From contig JAPOQK010000056.1 of assembly GCA_026710795.1 (NCBI GenBank), positions 1-43,972 on the forward strand: DNA of 43,972 nucleotides, in the 5' to 3' direction. A program made the translations under genes and the position numbers. The notes under the pieces were generated by a model. The model saw nothing but the letters and a program-made list of their open reading frames with translations. It was not told where the DNA came from and did not search any database. Positions 33,884-42,142 of this stretch are shown here, piece after piece. Position 1 is the first letter of the stretch. Each line of letters opens with the position of its first letter. This DNA comes from Candidatus Poribacteria bacterium (lineage in GTDB: Bacteria; Poribacteria; WGA-4E; WGA-3G).

Positions 33884-35104
33884 ATGAAACAACTCGTCAC
33901 GATCTTAATCTTTTTGCTGATATTATTTGGTGTTAGATGCACACATGCTGAATTTCAATACGGAGGCTATTATAACAACTTTTTTACGACTATTGGTTCT
34001 CCGTTTGCAGACACACAGATGCTGGGTGTTGTCGTCAATAGGCTACGACTCAACCTAACTTATGCATCAACTGACTCGTTATCATTTAATATTGCTTATG
34101 ATATTAACCCGCGCATACAAGACCCATCACTTTTTACCGAATCCCCACTTGCTGTTGGAATTACCTCCTCCAATTATCGTGTCAAAGACTTTGATTCGCT
34201 ATTGTATCCTGTTGAAAATGAACAATCTGGAAGTGTTGGTATATATCATAATCTTGACCGGGTATTAGTTCAATATAGCACTAATTTCGCAGACATCTCC
34301 ATTGGACGTGATGCAATAGCGTGGGGTAGTGCTCGGATAATTAACCCAACTGATGTCATTACACCTTTTTCCTACGATCAGTTGGACTCTGAAGATCGTG
34401 TAGGTGTTGATGCTTTTCGCGTTCGTATTCCGGTAGGTGTTCTTGGTGAAGTAGATACTGGTTACATTTTCGGCAGTGATTTCGATTTCAACAAGAGTGC
34501 TATTTTCTTAAGGACACAACTAAATTTTGCTGAGACCGATTACTCATTTTTAATGTTTGAAGTTCAGAGAGATCTGCTTATAGGATTAGATGTTACACGA
34601 GGGGTTGGTGGTGCAGGATTCTGGTTAGAAACGGCTTATGTGTTGGTTACTCCTTTTGACGATGTAGCAGAATCATCTGATAATTATATTCGGTCTTCTA
34701 TGGGTATAGATTATAGTTTCGGCGGAGAAACTTATGTATTTATTGAATATCATTACAATGGAGCGGGTTCAGACAAACCCAAACATTATCCCAATAACCT
34801 TACTCAGCCAGCATACAAACGGGGTGGTGTATATCTTCTGGGTGTTCATTATCTTGCACCGGGATTGACTCATCAACTAACACCATTGACAAGTATTAAC
34901 GGACAGATATTGTATAACCTATCTGACCAATCGACTTGGATTGCCCCACAGTTTTCATACAATATTGCAGAGGATATCCATTTATCGGTGGGAGGTTTCA
35001 TCAGCCTTGGAAAACGACCGATAAATAACGACTCAACGCAGTTTCAATCCGAATTTGGTAGTTATCCTAACCTAATCTTCACTTCATTTAGAGTCTATTA
35101 TTGA
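33884..35104 (+). CDS. Outer-membrane beta-barrel protein of the transport locus
   Basis: A 406-residue exported protein. Signal peptide 1-22 (LILFGVRCTHA) is followed by many short amphipathic strands with alternating aromatic residues (YGGYYNNFF, RLRLNLTYAS, YVFIEYHYNG) and the C-terminal FRVYY, typical of outer-membrane barrels. No named family is certain; alginate-export-like or porin-like barrels are the nearest style. The ATG at 33884 is chosen over an upstream ATG at 33842 that overlaps the ATPase gene, because it gives a clean signal peptide. It lies 10 bases after the ATPase stop, so it is part of the operon and may be the outer-membrane exit or cargo acceptor. Confidence 0.8.
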   Translation: MKQLVTILIFLLILFGVRCTHAEFQYGGYYNNFFTTIGSPFADTQMLGVVVNRLRLNLTYASTDSLSFNIAYDINPRIQDPSLFTESPLAVGITSSNYRVKDFDSLLYPVENEQSGSVGIYHNLDRVLVQYSTNFADISIGRDAIAWGSARIINPTDVITPFSYDQLDSEDRVGVDAFRVRIPVGVLGEVDTGYIFGSDFDFNKSAIFLRTQLNFAETDYSFLMFEVQRDLLIGLDVTRGVGGAGFWLETAYVLVTPFDDVAESSDNYIRSSMGIDYSFGGETYVFIEYHYNGAGSDKPKHYPNNLTQPAYKRGGVYLLGVHYLAPGLTHQLTPLTSINGQILYNLSDQSTWIAPQFSYNIAEDIHLSVGGFISLGKRPINNDSTQFQSEFGSYPNLIFTSFRVYY

Positions 35105-35126
35105 GAGGGTATTTGTCTCGATTCTG

Positions 35127-35145
35127 ACATCCGATCTACGGATGT
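35127..35145 (+). terminator. Possible terminator after the transport operon
   Basis: ACATCCG (35127-35133) pairs with CGGATGT (35139-35145) around a 5-nt loop, followed by TTATATATA. Short stem and weak T-run. Confidence 0.35.
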
Positions 35146-35243
35146 TTATATATATAGTATTGGTAATTTCACGAATTCTGCCATCAAACATGGTATTATA
35201 CTTATCTATATGCAAAACATGGTTTTTGATATGAGAGACCATC

Positions 35244-35960
35244 ATGGATAATTGTTGTCACGATAAATCTGATGAACTTGAGGAACTCCGTGAACGGCAA
35301 TCCAAAACACTTTGGATTGTGTTGGTCATTAACGGTGCTATGTTCTGCTTGGAATTTGTCATTGGTTTGCTTGCGGGTTCAGTTTCATTGCAAGCCGATT
35401 CACTTGATATGCTAAGCGACACTTTGGTATATGGATTCAGTTTATATGCTATTGGCAAGAGTAGTCGTTGGCGTGCCGGTTCAGCAATGCTCAAAGGTAG
35501 TATTATGGCTATTTTTGGCATAGGAGTATTGTACCAAAGCATCTATAAGTTCATCGCGGGCGGTGTCCCTGAGTCACACTTTATGTTTATGATGAGTGTA
35601 CTCGCCTTGATTGCAAATGGTAGTTGTCTATTTCTTTTATCCAGGCATAAGTCTGATGATATAAACATGCGTTCAACGTGGTTATGTTCACGCAATGATA
35701 TAATTGCAAATTCCAGCGTGTTTATTGCAGCGACACTCGTTGCTATAACCCACTCTAAGTTGCCAGACATTGTAGTGGGTTTGCTGATAACAAGCATATT
35801 TCTCAAGTCTGCTATTTCCATTCTAAAAGACTCGTATGCAGAACTTCGTCAACCTGACGAAGTAACTCCACTAACCCAAACTGTCCAGTTCTCTCCTGTT
35901 CAGGACCTATGTGATGCTGGTATCTGTCCAGTGAATGCATGCAAGTGTGTTGGTATATAA
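35244..35960 (+). CDS. Cation diffusion facilitator family transporter (short form)
   Basis: A 238-residue inner-membrane protein with six helices, exporting Zn, Co, Cd or a similar cation. SVSLQADSLDMLSDTLVYGFSLYA (helix 2) and WLCSRNDIIANSSVFIAA (helix 5) hold the metal site, with Asp where many CDF proteins have His. The usual C-terminal cytoplasmic metal-sensing domain is missing; instead the protein ends in a cysteine-rich tail CDAGICPVNACKC, and the N-terminus has NCCHD. These cysteines may bind metal. Monocistronic; no metal regulator is adjacent. Confidence 0.88.
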   Translation: MDNCCHDKSDELEELRERQSKTLWIVLVINGAMFCLEFVIGLLAGSVSLQADSLDMLSDTLVYGFSLYAIGKSSRWRAGSAMLKGSIMAIFGIGVLYQSIYKFIAGGVPESHFMFMMSVLALIANGSCLFLLSRHKSDDINMRSTWLCSRNDIIANSSVFIAATLVAITHSKLPDIVVGLLITSIFLKSAISILKDSYAELRQPDEVTPLTQTVQFSPVQDLCDAGICPVNACKCVGI

Positions 35961-36791
35961 AACCAAATTTGTTTACAGGTGCTACAAAAAAAGTCTCACA
36001 AATTCAACATATAATTCTAATGATTATGAGCGCGTAAATAAAATCGCGATTTGGTTAGCGCGCCTACCCAAATCGCGATTTTGTAAGCACGCCCAAGGGG
36101 AGAGGGACAGGCGTACTCACACCGTTAAGGCACACAATGTATGCCAAGATCTAATGCGGAAACTCATATACTATTTTGTAACATATTTATTAAGTTCGTT
36201 GAATAAAATATAATATATGTGAATCTCCGAGACTATTAAGCAAGTTTCATGCCATAAAGTAAAATTATTCTATTATTTGGTCATTTAGGTATATATCTGT
36301 TACATACTCCTGTGCTGTCAAGTGTCTTAAACACAGATAGCAACTGAAGTTTTGAATCAATCAATTCGTCTAAGAATATTTTTAGCAGAGCTATACTCAT
36401 AGTAACTGAATTTATTGTATTATGTGTCTATTTATCCGAAATTAGCATAAAATGTTTTTAAGCACACAATTATTGCTTCCTGACATACAATAATTGTAGT
36501 GTTAAAACTATAATAAAATTATTTTGAATAACTTAATAATATGTATCTATATGACATATAAAAACCGGGACAAAAAAATGACCAACAAATTATATGTACT
36601 AGTCAACCAAAAACTGGTGTTGCACGTTTATTGCGTAAATATAAAAAAATGTGCGGCATTATATGTTCTACATGGCACAAATGATACGCGTGTGGTAATG
36701 ACGCATCACATTGCTGTCGGCTTTGAAGGACAATAACTGCTCCAACTTAAATATACTTCGTCCAGACTATATTATACTTAAGGAGCACATT
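35961..36791. other. AT-rich intergenic region with one long hairpin
   Basis: No gene supported in 831 bases; the small frames (35935-36213, 36524-36736) lack family signatures. The only clear structure is the inverted repeat at 36040-36082. A TATAAT occurs at 36509 but has no good -35 box. Confidence 0.6.
36040..36082. repeat. 15-bp perfect inverted repeat hairpin
   Basis: AAAATCGCGATTTGG (36040-36054) and CCAAATCGCGATTTT (36068-36082) pair exactly around a 13-nt loop. Each arm also contains the palindrome AAATCGCGATTT. It lies 80 bases after the CDF gene and could end its transcript, but the following bases are GTAAGC, not a T-run, so a dispersed hairpin repeat is as likely. Confidence 0.8.
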
Positions 36792-37910
36792 ATGAATAGG
36801 CAACCAACTTTCATCGAATTACCTTCTGAACCGATGCAGGTGATTTATGAAAAAATCAAGCAGGTTGTAAAGTCAAATATTCCGTTTTTAATTACTGGAG
36901 AAACAGGAGTTGGAAAGGAAGGTATAGCACAATACATACACAAAAACAGTCCACGAATAGACAAACCGTTTATTGCAATAAACTGTGGTAGGTATTCCGC
37001 TGAACTCCTCCAAAGTGAACTCTTTGGACATGAGGCAGGGGCATTTACCAGTGCAATACGACAAAGAATAGGAGCATTTGAACAAGCTGATGGTGGGATT
37101 CTTTTTTTAGATGAAATACCCGAAATGTCTTTTGATGCACAGAAAATGCTACTACGTGTATTAGATACAACTAAATTCACCCGACTTGGAGGAAATGAAA
37201 CACTTACTGTAGATGTACATATCCTCACTGCAACAAATAGGGATATTGAAGAAGTTGTTGAAAAAGAGAAATTCAGAGAAGATCTCTACTATAGACTCAA
37301 AGGTATGACACTTCATCTACCTCCATTACGACAGCGACCAGAGGATATTCCTCCTTTGGTAGATGTTTATATCAAGGAATTTAGTTCTGAATATGGTAAA
37401 AGTGTAGTGGGAATTACACCAGAGGCACTGACACGTCTTGAGCAAGCAGCATGGCCAGGTAATATCCGGCAGCTTAGAAGTACTATACAAATTGCTATTG
37501 CACTTGCATCCTCAGATACACTTGAACCAAAAGATTTTCCAGACATTTATCCGGAATTCGTGCATACACTTATCTCTATTTGGAGTACACTTCCAACACA
37601 GACACAACACGCTATATGGGAGGCACTCCATCCAGAGACACAACATATTATTATGCATGAATTCTCGACCCAGCTGCCACAACCATGGTTTAGCATTAGG
37701 AATGGTTTTGTGACATCACCTTTGATAGATACGGAACCAATTGAAATAAGCAACATGAATCAAAACCAGATTCTTCGCGATGTTGCTCAGTTGAGGATGC
37801 AAAAGTATTCATCATTACGTGCTGCTGCAGAATCATTAGGGATCGATATCCGAACCCTTCAGCGGCATGCACAGTGGACAGAATCAGATGATGAAAATAG
37901 TGATGAATGA
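36792..37910 (+). CDS. Sigma-54-type AAA+ transcriptional regulator without sensor domain
   Basis: A 372-residue enhancer-binding-type activator. Walker A GETGVGKE (36-43), the sigma-54 contact loop GAFTSA (83-88; normally GAFTGA), Walker B GGILFLDE (101-108), sensor II WPGNIRQLR (231-239), and a Fis-type helix-turn-helix (about 340-359, LRAAAESLGIDIRTLQRHA). No receiver, GAF or PAS domain precedes the AAA+ core, so control must come from another protein, as in PspF, or from expression level. The frame is open to 36711, but ATG 36792 has a strong AAGGAG at 6-nt spacing. The Gly-to-Ser change in the loop may alter sigma-54 contact. A terminator follows; targets are unknown. Confidence 0.9.
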   Translation: MNRQPTFIELPSEPMQVIYEKIKQVVKSNIPFLITGETGVGKEGIAQYIHKNSPRIDKPFIAINCGRYSAELLQSELFGHEAGAFTSAIRQRIGAFEQADGGILFLDEIPEMSFDAQKMLLRVLDTTKFTRLGGNETLTVDVHILTATNRDIEEVVEKEKFREDLYYRLKGMTLHLPPLRQRPEDIPPLVDVYIKEFSSEYGKSVVGITPEALTRLEQAAWPGNIRQLRSTIQIAIALASSDTLEPKDFPDIYPEFVHTLISIWSTLPTQTQHAIWEALHPETQHIIMHEFSTQLPQPWFSIRNGFVTSPLIDTEPIEISNMNQNQILRDVAQLRMQKYSSLRAAAESLGIDIRTLQRHAQWTESDDENSDE

Positions 37911-37984
37911 ATACAGCATGTAGAATTTGGTTAGTACTATAATCACTCATTTACATGTTCAGATAAACTGGACTATGTACAACT

Positions 37985-38033
37985 AAAAGAGAACTCTTAA
38001 TGATATAAAACATACCATTTAGAGTTCTCTTTT
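37985..38033 (+). terminator. Rho-independent terminator after the AAA+ regulator
   Basis: AAAAGAGAACTCT (37985-37997) pairs perfectly with AGAGTTCTCTTTT (38021-38033) around a 23-nt loop; the T-run is part of the stem. Symmetry lets it act in both directions. Confidence 0.7.
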
Positions 38034-38095
38034 CTACATAAGAAGATAGGTTATACTGACTTCAAGCTTATACTATGTCAATTCATTAATCTTTG

Positions 38096-38124
38096 TTGAC
38101 AAACAGTGTATATGTTTGTATCAT
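38096..38124 (+). promoter_or_regulatory. Sigma-70-type promoter for the gene at 38160
   Basis: TTGACA (38096-38101), 17 bp, TATCAT (38119-38124; 5 of 6). The ATG is 36 bases downstream of the -10 box. Confidence 0.75.
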
Positions 38125-38159
38125 AGAGATATAGAACATAACATCAAAGAGGAATTCGC

Positions 38160-39005
38160 ATGAATAAAAATCGTCTTCTGTTTATCAGTATCATCGGTGT
38201 CATCATTGCATGTAGTGCAGTCTTTTTATGGCATACACAACGTCAGAAAAACTATGCGAAAATCCGTGAGTTATTTGCTCCTTATTATTCATATTCTGGT
38301 AAACTCACAGCAGAAGAACAAAAAAGCTTTACTGAATATATAGTTTCAATTACAGAAGGTATTGAACCTTCCGAACTAAGTAAATACATACTCCCAAAAC
38401 GCGAACGTCTTCAATTAGAAGCGCATAGTATGTCGTTACATTACGACAACCCTGAAATGTTCTTTAAAGAACCATTTGGAGTTGACAAGGTTTCTGATAT
38501 CAGACCATACCAATTATACTTTGGCATCCTTACACTGATTGCTAAAACCAAATTGGCAGATTTACCTTCAAGTAGCCGTACACATATAATCAAGCACCTT
38601 GAATTACTTAATGAAAGACTTACCAAGAATAGCGTTGAGGCATATATTGAAAAGGTTAAGAAATTACCTCCAAGTCCAAATCTTAATCTTCCGTTAATGG
38701 CTTATGGGATCGAATCTGTCATGCCAAACCACGGTGACCAATGGGTCATGGAGGCGGACGGTTCGCTACATTTGCCAGAAGGTGGAAAATTAGGTAGTGT
38801 ACATATTACCGATACTTATGGAAATGAGTATACAGTTGACTATGATGCCCCAAAAGATACGGGTTTGACAGAGAATACAGAGGATTTATATACAAAGATT
38901 GATACAGTGTATAAACATCTTACAGATGCTGAATTCCATAGACTGTCTACCCTCAGTAAGTCTAATAGACACGCTGCAATTGAGACGTTGTTTTCTACAG
39001 AATAG
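38160..39005 (+). CDS. Membrane-anchored protein of unknown function
   Basis: A 281-residue protein not recognised as a named family. One N-terminal transmembrane helix (about 5-25) is followed by a helical region (about 40-180) and a small beta-rich part GSLHLPEGGKLGSVHITDTYGNEYTVDYD (about 202-230). No lipobox in the right place, so it is probably a signal-anchored periplasmic protein. It has its own promoter and RBS (AGAGGAA, 6-nt spacing). It precedes the branching enzyme by 115 bases and may be co-transcribed with it, but no functional link is visible. Confidence 0.75.
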   Translation: MNKNRLLFISIIGVIIACSAVFLWHTQRQKNYAKIRELFAPYYSYSGKLTAEEQKSFTEYIVSITEGIEPSELSKYILPKRERLQLEAHSMSLHYDNPEMFFKEPFGVDKVSDIRPYQLYFGILTLIAKTKLADLPSSSRTHIIKHLELLNERLTKNSVEAYIEKVKKLPPSPNLNLPLMAYGIESVMPNHGDQWVMEADGSLHLPEGGKLGSVHITDTYGNEYTVDYDAPKDTGLTENTEDLYTKIDTVYKHLTDAEFHRLSTLSKSNRHAAIETLFSTE

Positions 39006-39120
39006 ATGAGAACAGAGATATATACTCTGTCATTTTGTGCCAAATGTGATTTCTTCGGTTCTCTCAACCCTACCTACAAACCTTCAACCTAAGGATAAAC
39101 CCATTAATTCCAATTTTATT

Positions 39121-41154
39121 ATGAGTAAACAGCATGACGGAACATCTCTCATCCAACTTGATCCGTTGCTAAAGCCTTATACAGCCGAATTGCGTAAGAG
39201 GTACATATCTTATCATAAGAGCAAAACACATATAGAAAAGCACGGTGGAATCTTAGGTGAATTAAGTCAAGGGCACAATTATTTCGGTCTCAATCGTGGT
39301 GAATTGAATGGTGAAACCGGAGTGTGGTACCGAGAATGGGCACCAAGGGCAGAATCCCTTTCTCTCATAGGGGATTTTAATGAATGGAACAGAGATGCAA
39401 ACCCGATGTCTGTCGATGAATGGGGAATATGGCATCTTTTTCTACCGGACAAAGATTATGCTGACCGATTGACACACGAAAGTAGAGTCAAGGTGCATGT
39501 CGTATCGGAACTCGGTGGACTTGATAGGATTCCCGCTTATATTCAACGCGTTATTCAGGAAAGCGAAACCGAATTCACGGGACAATATTGGTCTCCTTCT
39601 GTTCCATATCAATGGAAACATGACTCTCCCTATTTAAACACCCATAAAGAAGGTCTAAGAATCTATGAAGCACATGTCGGCATGGCACAAGAAACAGAAA
39701 AGGTTGGAACTTTCGCAGAATTCACTCAAAATGTGCTTTCGAGAATTGCAAACTTAGGCTATAACGCGGTGCAACTCATGGCAATAATGGAACATCCTTA
39801 TTATGCCAGTTTCGGGTATCATGTCAGTAACTTCTTTGCAGTCTCAAGCCGTTTTGGAACACCTGAAGAATTGAAAGAACTGATTGATATAGCACATGAC
39901 ATGGGTTTGTTGGTCATTATGGACATGGTGCACAGTCATGCAGTTAAAAACATCAATGAAGGGTTGAACCGTTTTGATGGCACAGATCACCACTATTTTC
40001 ATGCTGGTGCTAAAGGTGAACATATTGCGTGGGATTCACTGTGTTTCGATTATAGCAAATATGAAGTACAACGATTTCTCCTGAGTAACATTCGTTTTTG
40101 GCTGGAAACATATCGACTTGATGGTTTCAGATTTGATGGTGTCACAAGTATGCTTTATACACACCACGGACTTGGCAAGGAATTCTCCGACTACGCTGAC
40201 TACTTCGGTGACGATGTTGACATTGATGCAGTTACTTATCTGATGTTAGCAAATGAGATGGTTCATGCTGTTAATCCAAACGCAATATCCATTGCTGAGG
40301 ATATGAGCGGAATGCCAGGACTTGCGCGACCAATTGAAGAAGGTGGAATCGGATTTGACTATCGACTTGCTATGGGTATCCCAGACTATTGGATTCGGTT
40401 GTTAAAAGAGAAAAAGGACGAAGAATGGCATATAGGAGATATTTACGGTATGCTCCGCAACCGTCGTGTGGGTGAGAAACATATCGCTTATGTTGAAAGC
40501 CACGACCAGAGTATTGTAGGTGATAAGACGCTTGCAATGCAGTTGATGGATGCTGAACTTTATACAAATATGAGTGTCTATACACCTAATCTTAGGATTG
40601 CACGTGGTGTTGCATTGCATAAATTGATTCGCCTGATTACGTTTAATTTAGGGGGTGAAGGTTATCTTAACTTTATGGGAAATGAATTTGGTCATCCAGA
40701 GTGGATTGATTTTCCGCGTGAAGGAAACAATAATTCCTATTGGTATGCACGTAGACAGTGGCACTTGGTTGAGGATGATACACTCTATTACAAACACCTC
40801 AACGCTTTTGATGCAAAGATGCAACAGCTTGATAAAGACTTTAATCTGCTAACTGATGAAAACATTCAACTTCTATTTATACATGAGGATGCCAAACAGA
40901 TCGTCTTTGAACGTGCTGGACTTGTCTTTGCTTTCAACTTACATCCAAACACATCAGTAACAGATTGGCGTATCCCTATTCCAGAAAAGTCTGACTATCG
41001 TCTTATTCTAAACACGGATGATATAAAATTTGGTGGCTACGGTGCCATAGAAAACGTCCATTATCCTTGGCAAGATATTACAACAGAGGGACATAAACAA
41101 TCTATTCAGTTGTATGTCCCTGCCCGTAGCGCGCTGGTGTTAATTCCTAAATAA
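39121..41154 (+). CDS. glgB: 1,4-alpha-glucan branching enzyme, GH13 eukaryote-like type
   Basis: A 677-residue glycogen branching enzyme that makes alpha-1,6 branches. An N-terminal CBM48-like part (VWYREWAPRAESLSLIGDFNEWN, about 68-90) precedes the GH13 barrel: region I MDMVHSHA (267-274), region II GFRFDGVTSM (nucleophile Asp339), region III IAEDMSG (acid Glu393), region IV VESHDQ (Asp462). The start LDPLLKPYTAELRKRY and FRFDGVTSMLY/ESHDQSIVGDKT resemble eukaryotic GBE1 (GH13_8) more than E. coli GlgB (GH13_9). The frame is open to a GTG at 39037; ATG 39121 is preferred because it gives the family-like N-terminus, though its RBS is weak. No glgA or glgC nearby. The symbol is by function. 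Confidence 0.92.
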   Translation: MSKQHDGTSLIQLDPLLKPYTAELRKRYISYHKSKTHIEKHGGILGELSQGHNYFGLNRGELNGETGVWYREWAPRAESLSLIGDFNEWNRDANPMSVDEWGIWHLFLPDKDYADRLTHESRVKVHVVSELGGLDRIPAYIQRVIQESETEFTGQYWSPSVPYQWKHDSPYLNTHKEGLRIYEAHVGMAQETEKVGTFAEFTQNVLSRIANLGYNAVQLMAIMEHPYYASFGYHVSNFFAVSSRFGTPEELKELIDIAHDMGLLVIMDMVHSHAVKNINEGLNRFDGTDHHYFHAGAKGEHIAWDSLCFDYSKYEVQRFLLSNIRFWLETYRLDGFRFDGVTSMLYTHHGLGKEFSDYADYFGDDVDIDAVTYLMLANEMVHAVNPNAISIAEDMSGMPGLARPIEEGGIGFDYRLAMGIPDYWIRLLKEKKDEEWHIGDIYGMLRNRRVGEKHIAYVESHDQSIVGDKTLAMQLMDAELYTNMSVYTPNLRIARGVALHKLIRLITFNLGGEGYLNFMGNEFGHPEWIDFPREGNNNSYWYARRQWHLVEDDTLYYKHLNAFDAKMQQLDKDFNLLTDENIQLLFIHEDAKQIVFERAGLVFAFNLHPNTSVTDWRIPIPEKSDYRLILNTDDIKFGGYGAIENVHYPWQDITTEGHKQSIQLYVPARSALVLIPK

Positions 41155-41179
41155 ATCCCTAAATATAATTTTATCTTGT

Positions 41180-41208
41180 TTTGACAATCAGATTTTTGTA
41201 TGTTATAA
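41180..41208 (+). promoter_or_regulatory. Perfect-consensus sigma-70 promoter of the PIN-domain pair
   Basis: TTGACA (41180-41185), 17 bp, TATAAT (41203-41208). Transcription would start about 112 bases before the ATG at 41327. Confidence 0.8.
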
Positions 41209-41236
41209 TATTACCAGTTATACCTGAGTACAATAC

Positions 41237-41317
41237 TTTACCCAGATTAATTTGTGGAATTGAGAATACGATATTGGATGTATTAAGGAAGTACTGGGTA
41301 AATTCATTTTAGTACTT
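41237..41317. promoter_or_regulatory. Palindromic leader of the PIN-domain pair (possible operator)
   Basis: TTTACCCAG (41237-41245) is the inverse of CTGGGTAAA (41294-41302), and AAGTACT (41289-41295) is the inverse of AGTACTT (41311-41317). The two pairs overlap, so alternative structures or two protein-binding palindromes are possible. A related pair AAGTAC/GTACTT recurs after the operon at 42092-42113. Confidence 0.5.
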
Positions 41318-41326
41318 ATTTAGTTA

Positions 41327-41803
41327 ATGCAAAAACGTATCTATATTGAAACGACAATTCCCAGTTCCTACTATACACTACGGACAGATGAGGAATCAAT
41401 CGTTAGACAGAAATTGACACGTCAATGGTGGGATGATTATGCGGAACTCTTTATCCTAACCTCAAGTACTGCTGTAATTGAAGAAATTGAAGAAGGCAGA
41501 AAACAAATAACATTAGACAGACTCGCTTTACTTAATGATATTGAGATATTTGAACCTACGGTTGAGATTGTCCAAATCGCACAAGTTTATATCGAGAGAT
41601 TGATAATGCCACATGAGCCAAAAGGAGACGCACTTCATTTAGCAATTGCAACCTTTCATCAAGTAGATGCGATGCTTACATGGAATTGTGCACATCTCGC
41701 TAATCCTAACAAGTTTGTTCTCATAGCACGTATTAACCAAGAATTGGGGTTATCAACACCTGCACTAACAACACCCCTTGATTATTTAGGAGAAACAAAA
41801 TAA
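41327..41803 (+). CDS. PIN-domain protein (VapC-like toxin candidate)
   Basis: A 158-residue predicted metal-dependent ribonuclease. The first acidic motif is YIETTIPSSYY, with Glu in place of the usual Asp, as in a known PIN subgroup; a second acidic cluster is IEEIEEG, and KGDALHLAIATFHQVDAMLTWN carries the conserved Asp and downstream acid. Length is normal. It has a perfect promoter and palindromic leader but no clear RBS. A 78-residue gene follows one base after the stop, so a toxin-antitoxin pair in toxin-first order is likely, though untested. Confidence 0.82.
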   Translation: MQKRIYIETTIPSSYYTLRTDEESIVRQKLTRQWWDDYAELFILTSSTAVIEEIEEGRKQITLDRLALLNDIEIFEPTVEIVQIAQVYIERLIMPHEPKGDALHLAIATFHQVDAMLTWNCAHLANPNKFVLIARINQELGLSTPALTTPLDYLGETK

Positions 41804-41804
41804 G

Positions 41805-42041
41805 ATGGATAAGAAAATTGATCTACTCAATCCAGAAACGAACGAAGTTGTTAAGGAAGTTCGTGAAATTAGATATAAAATATCAGAAAATTGTGGACAT
41901 GATCTTTATAGATTACTCGCTCATTACCAAGAAGTCGGTAGGAGATTACGGGAAACAGGTAAGTACAAGTTCGCTGAGACACAACCTCCTATTCAAAATC
42001 CTACTCCTCCAGACTCCTCCTCAAATAAAGCTGCAGATTAG
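41805..42041 (+). CDS. Small partner of the PIN-domain protein (putative antitoxin)
   Basis: A 78-residue charged protein starting MDKKIDLLNPETNEVVKEVREIRYKISENCGHD. It is not assigned to a named antitoxin family. The N-terminal two thirds look helical and the C-terminus (about 58-78) is rich in Pro, Ser and Asn and probably disordered, as in many antitoxins that wrap the toxin. Placement one base after the PIN gene supports the pairing. Confidence 0.65.
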   Translation: MDKKIDLLNPETNEVVKEVREIRYKISENCGHDLYRLLAHYQEVGRRLRETGKYKFAETQPPIQNPTPPDSSSNKAAD

Positions 42042-42142
42042 CGTTTTCTCAACAAGTAATGGTTAATTATTGATAATTACTTTTCGTGAATAAGTACCGT
42101 ATGGACAGTACTTTTCTATGGAAAGGATAGGGACAGTCAACC

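Noticed and set aside
36524..36736. 70-codon frame upstream of the AAA+ regulator
   Set aside because: AT-driven composition, no RBS, no recognisable domain, and it overlaps the region just upstream of the regulator.
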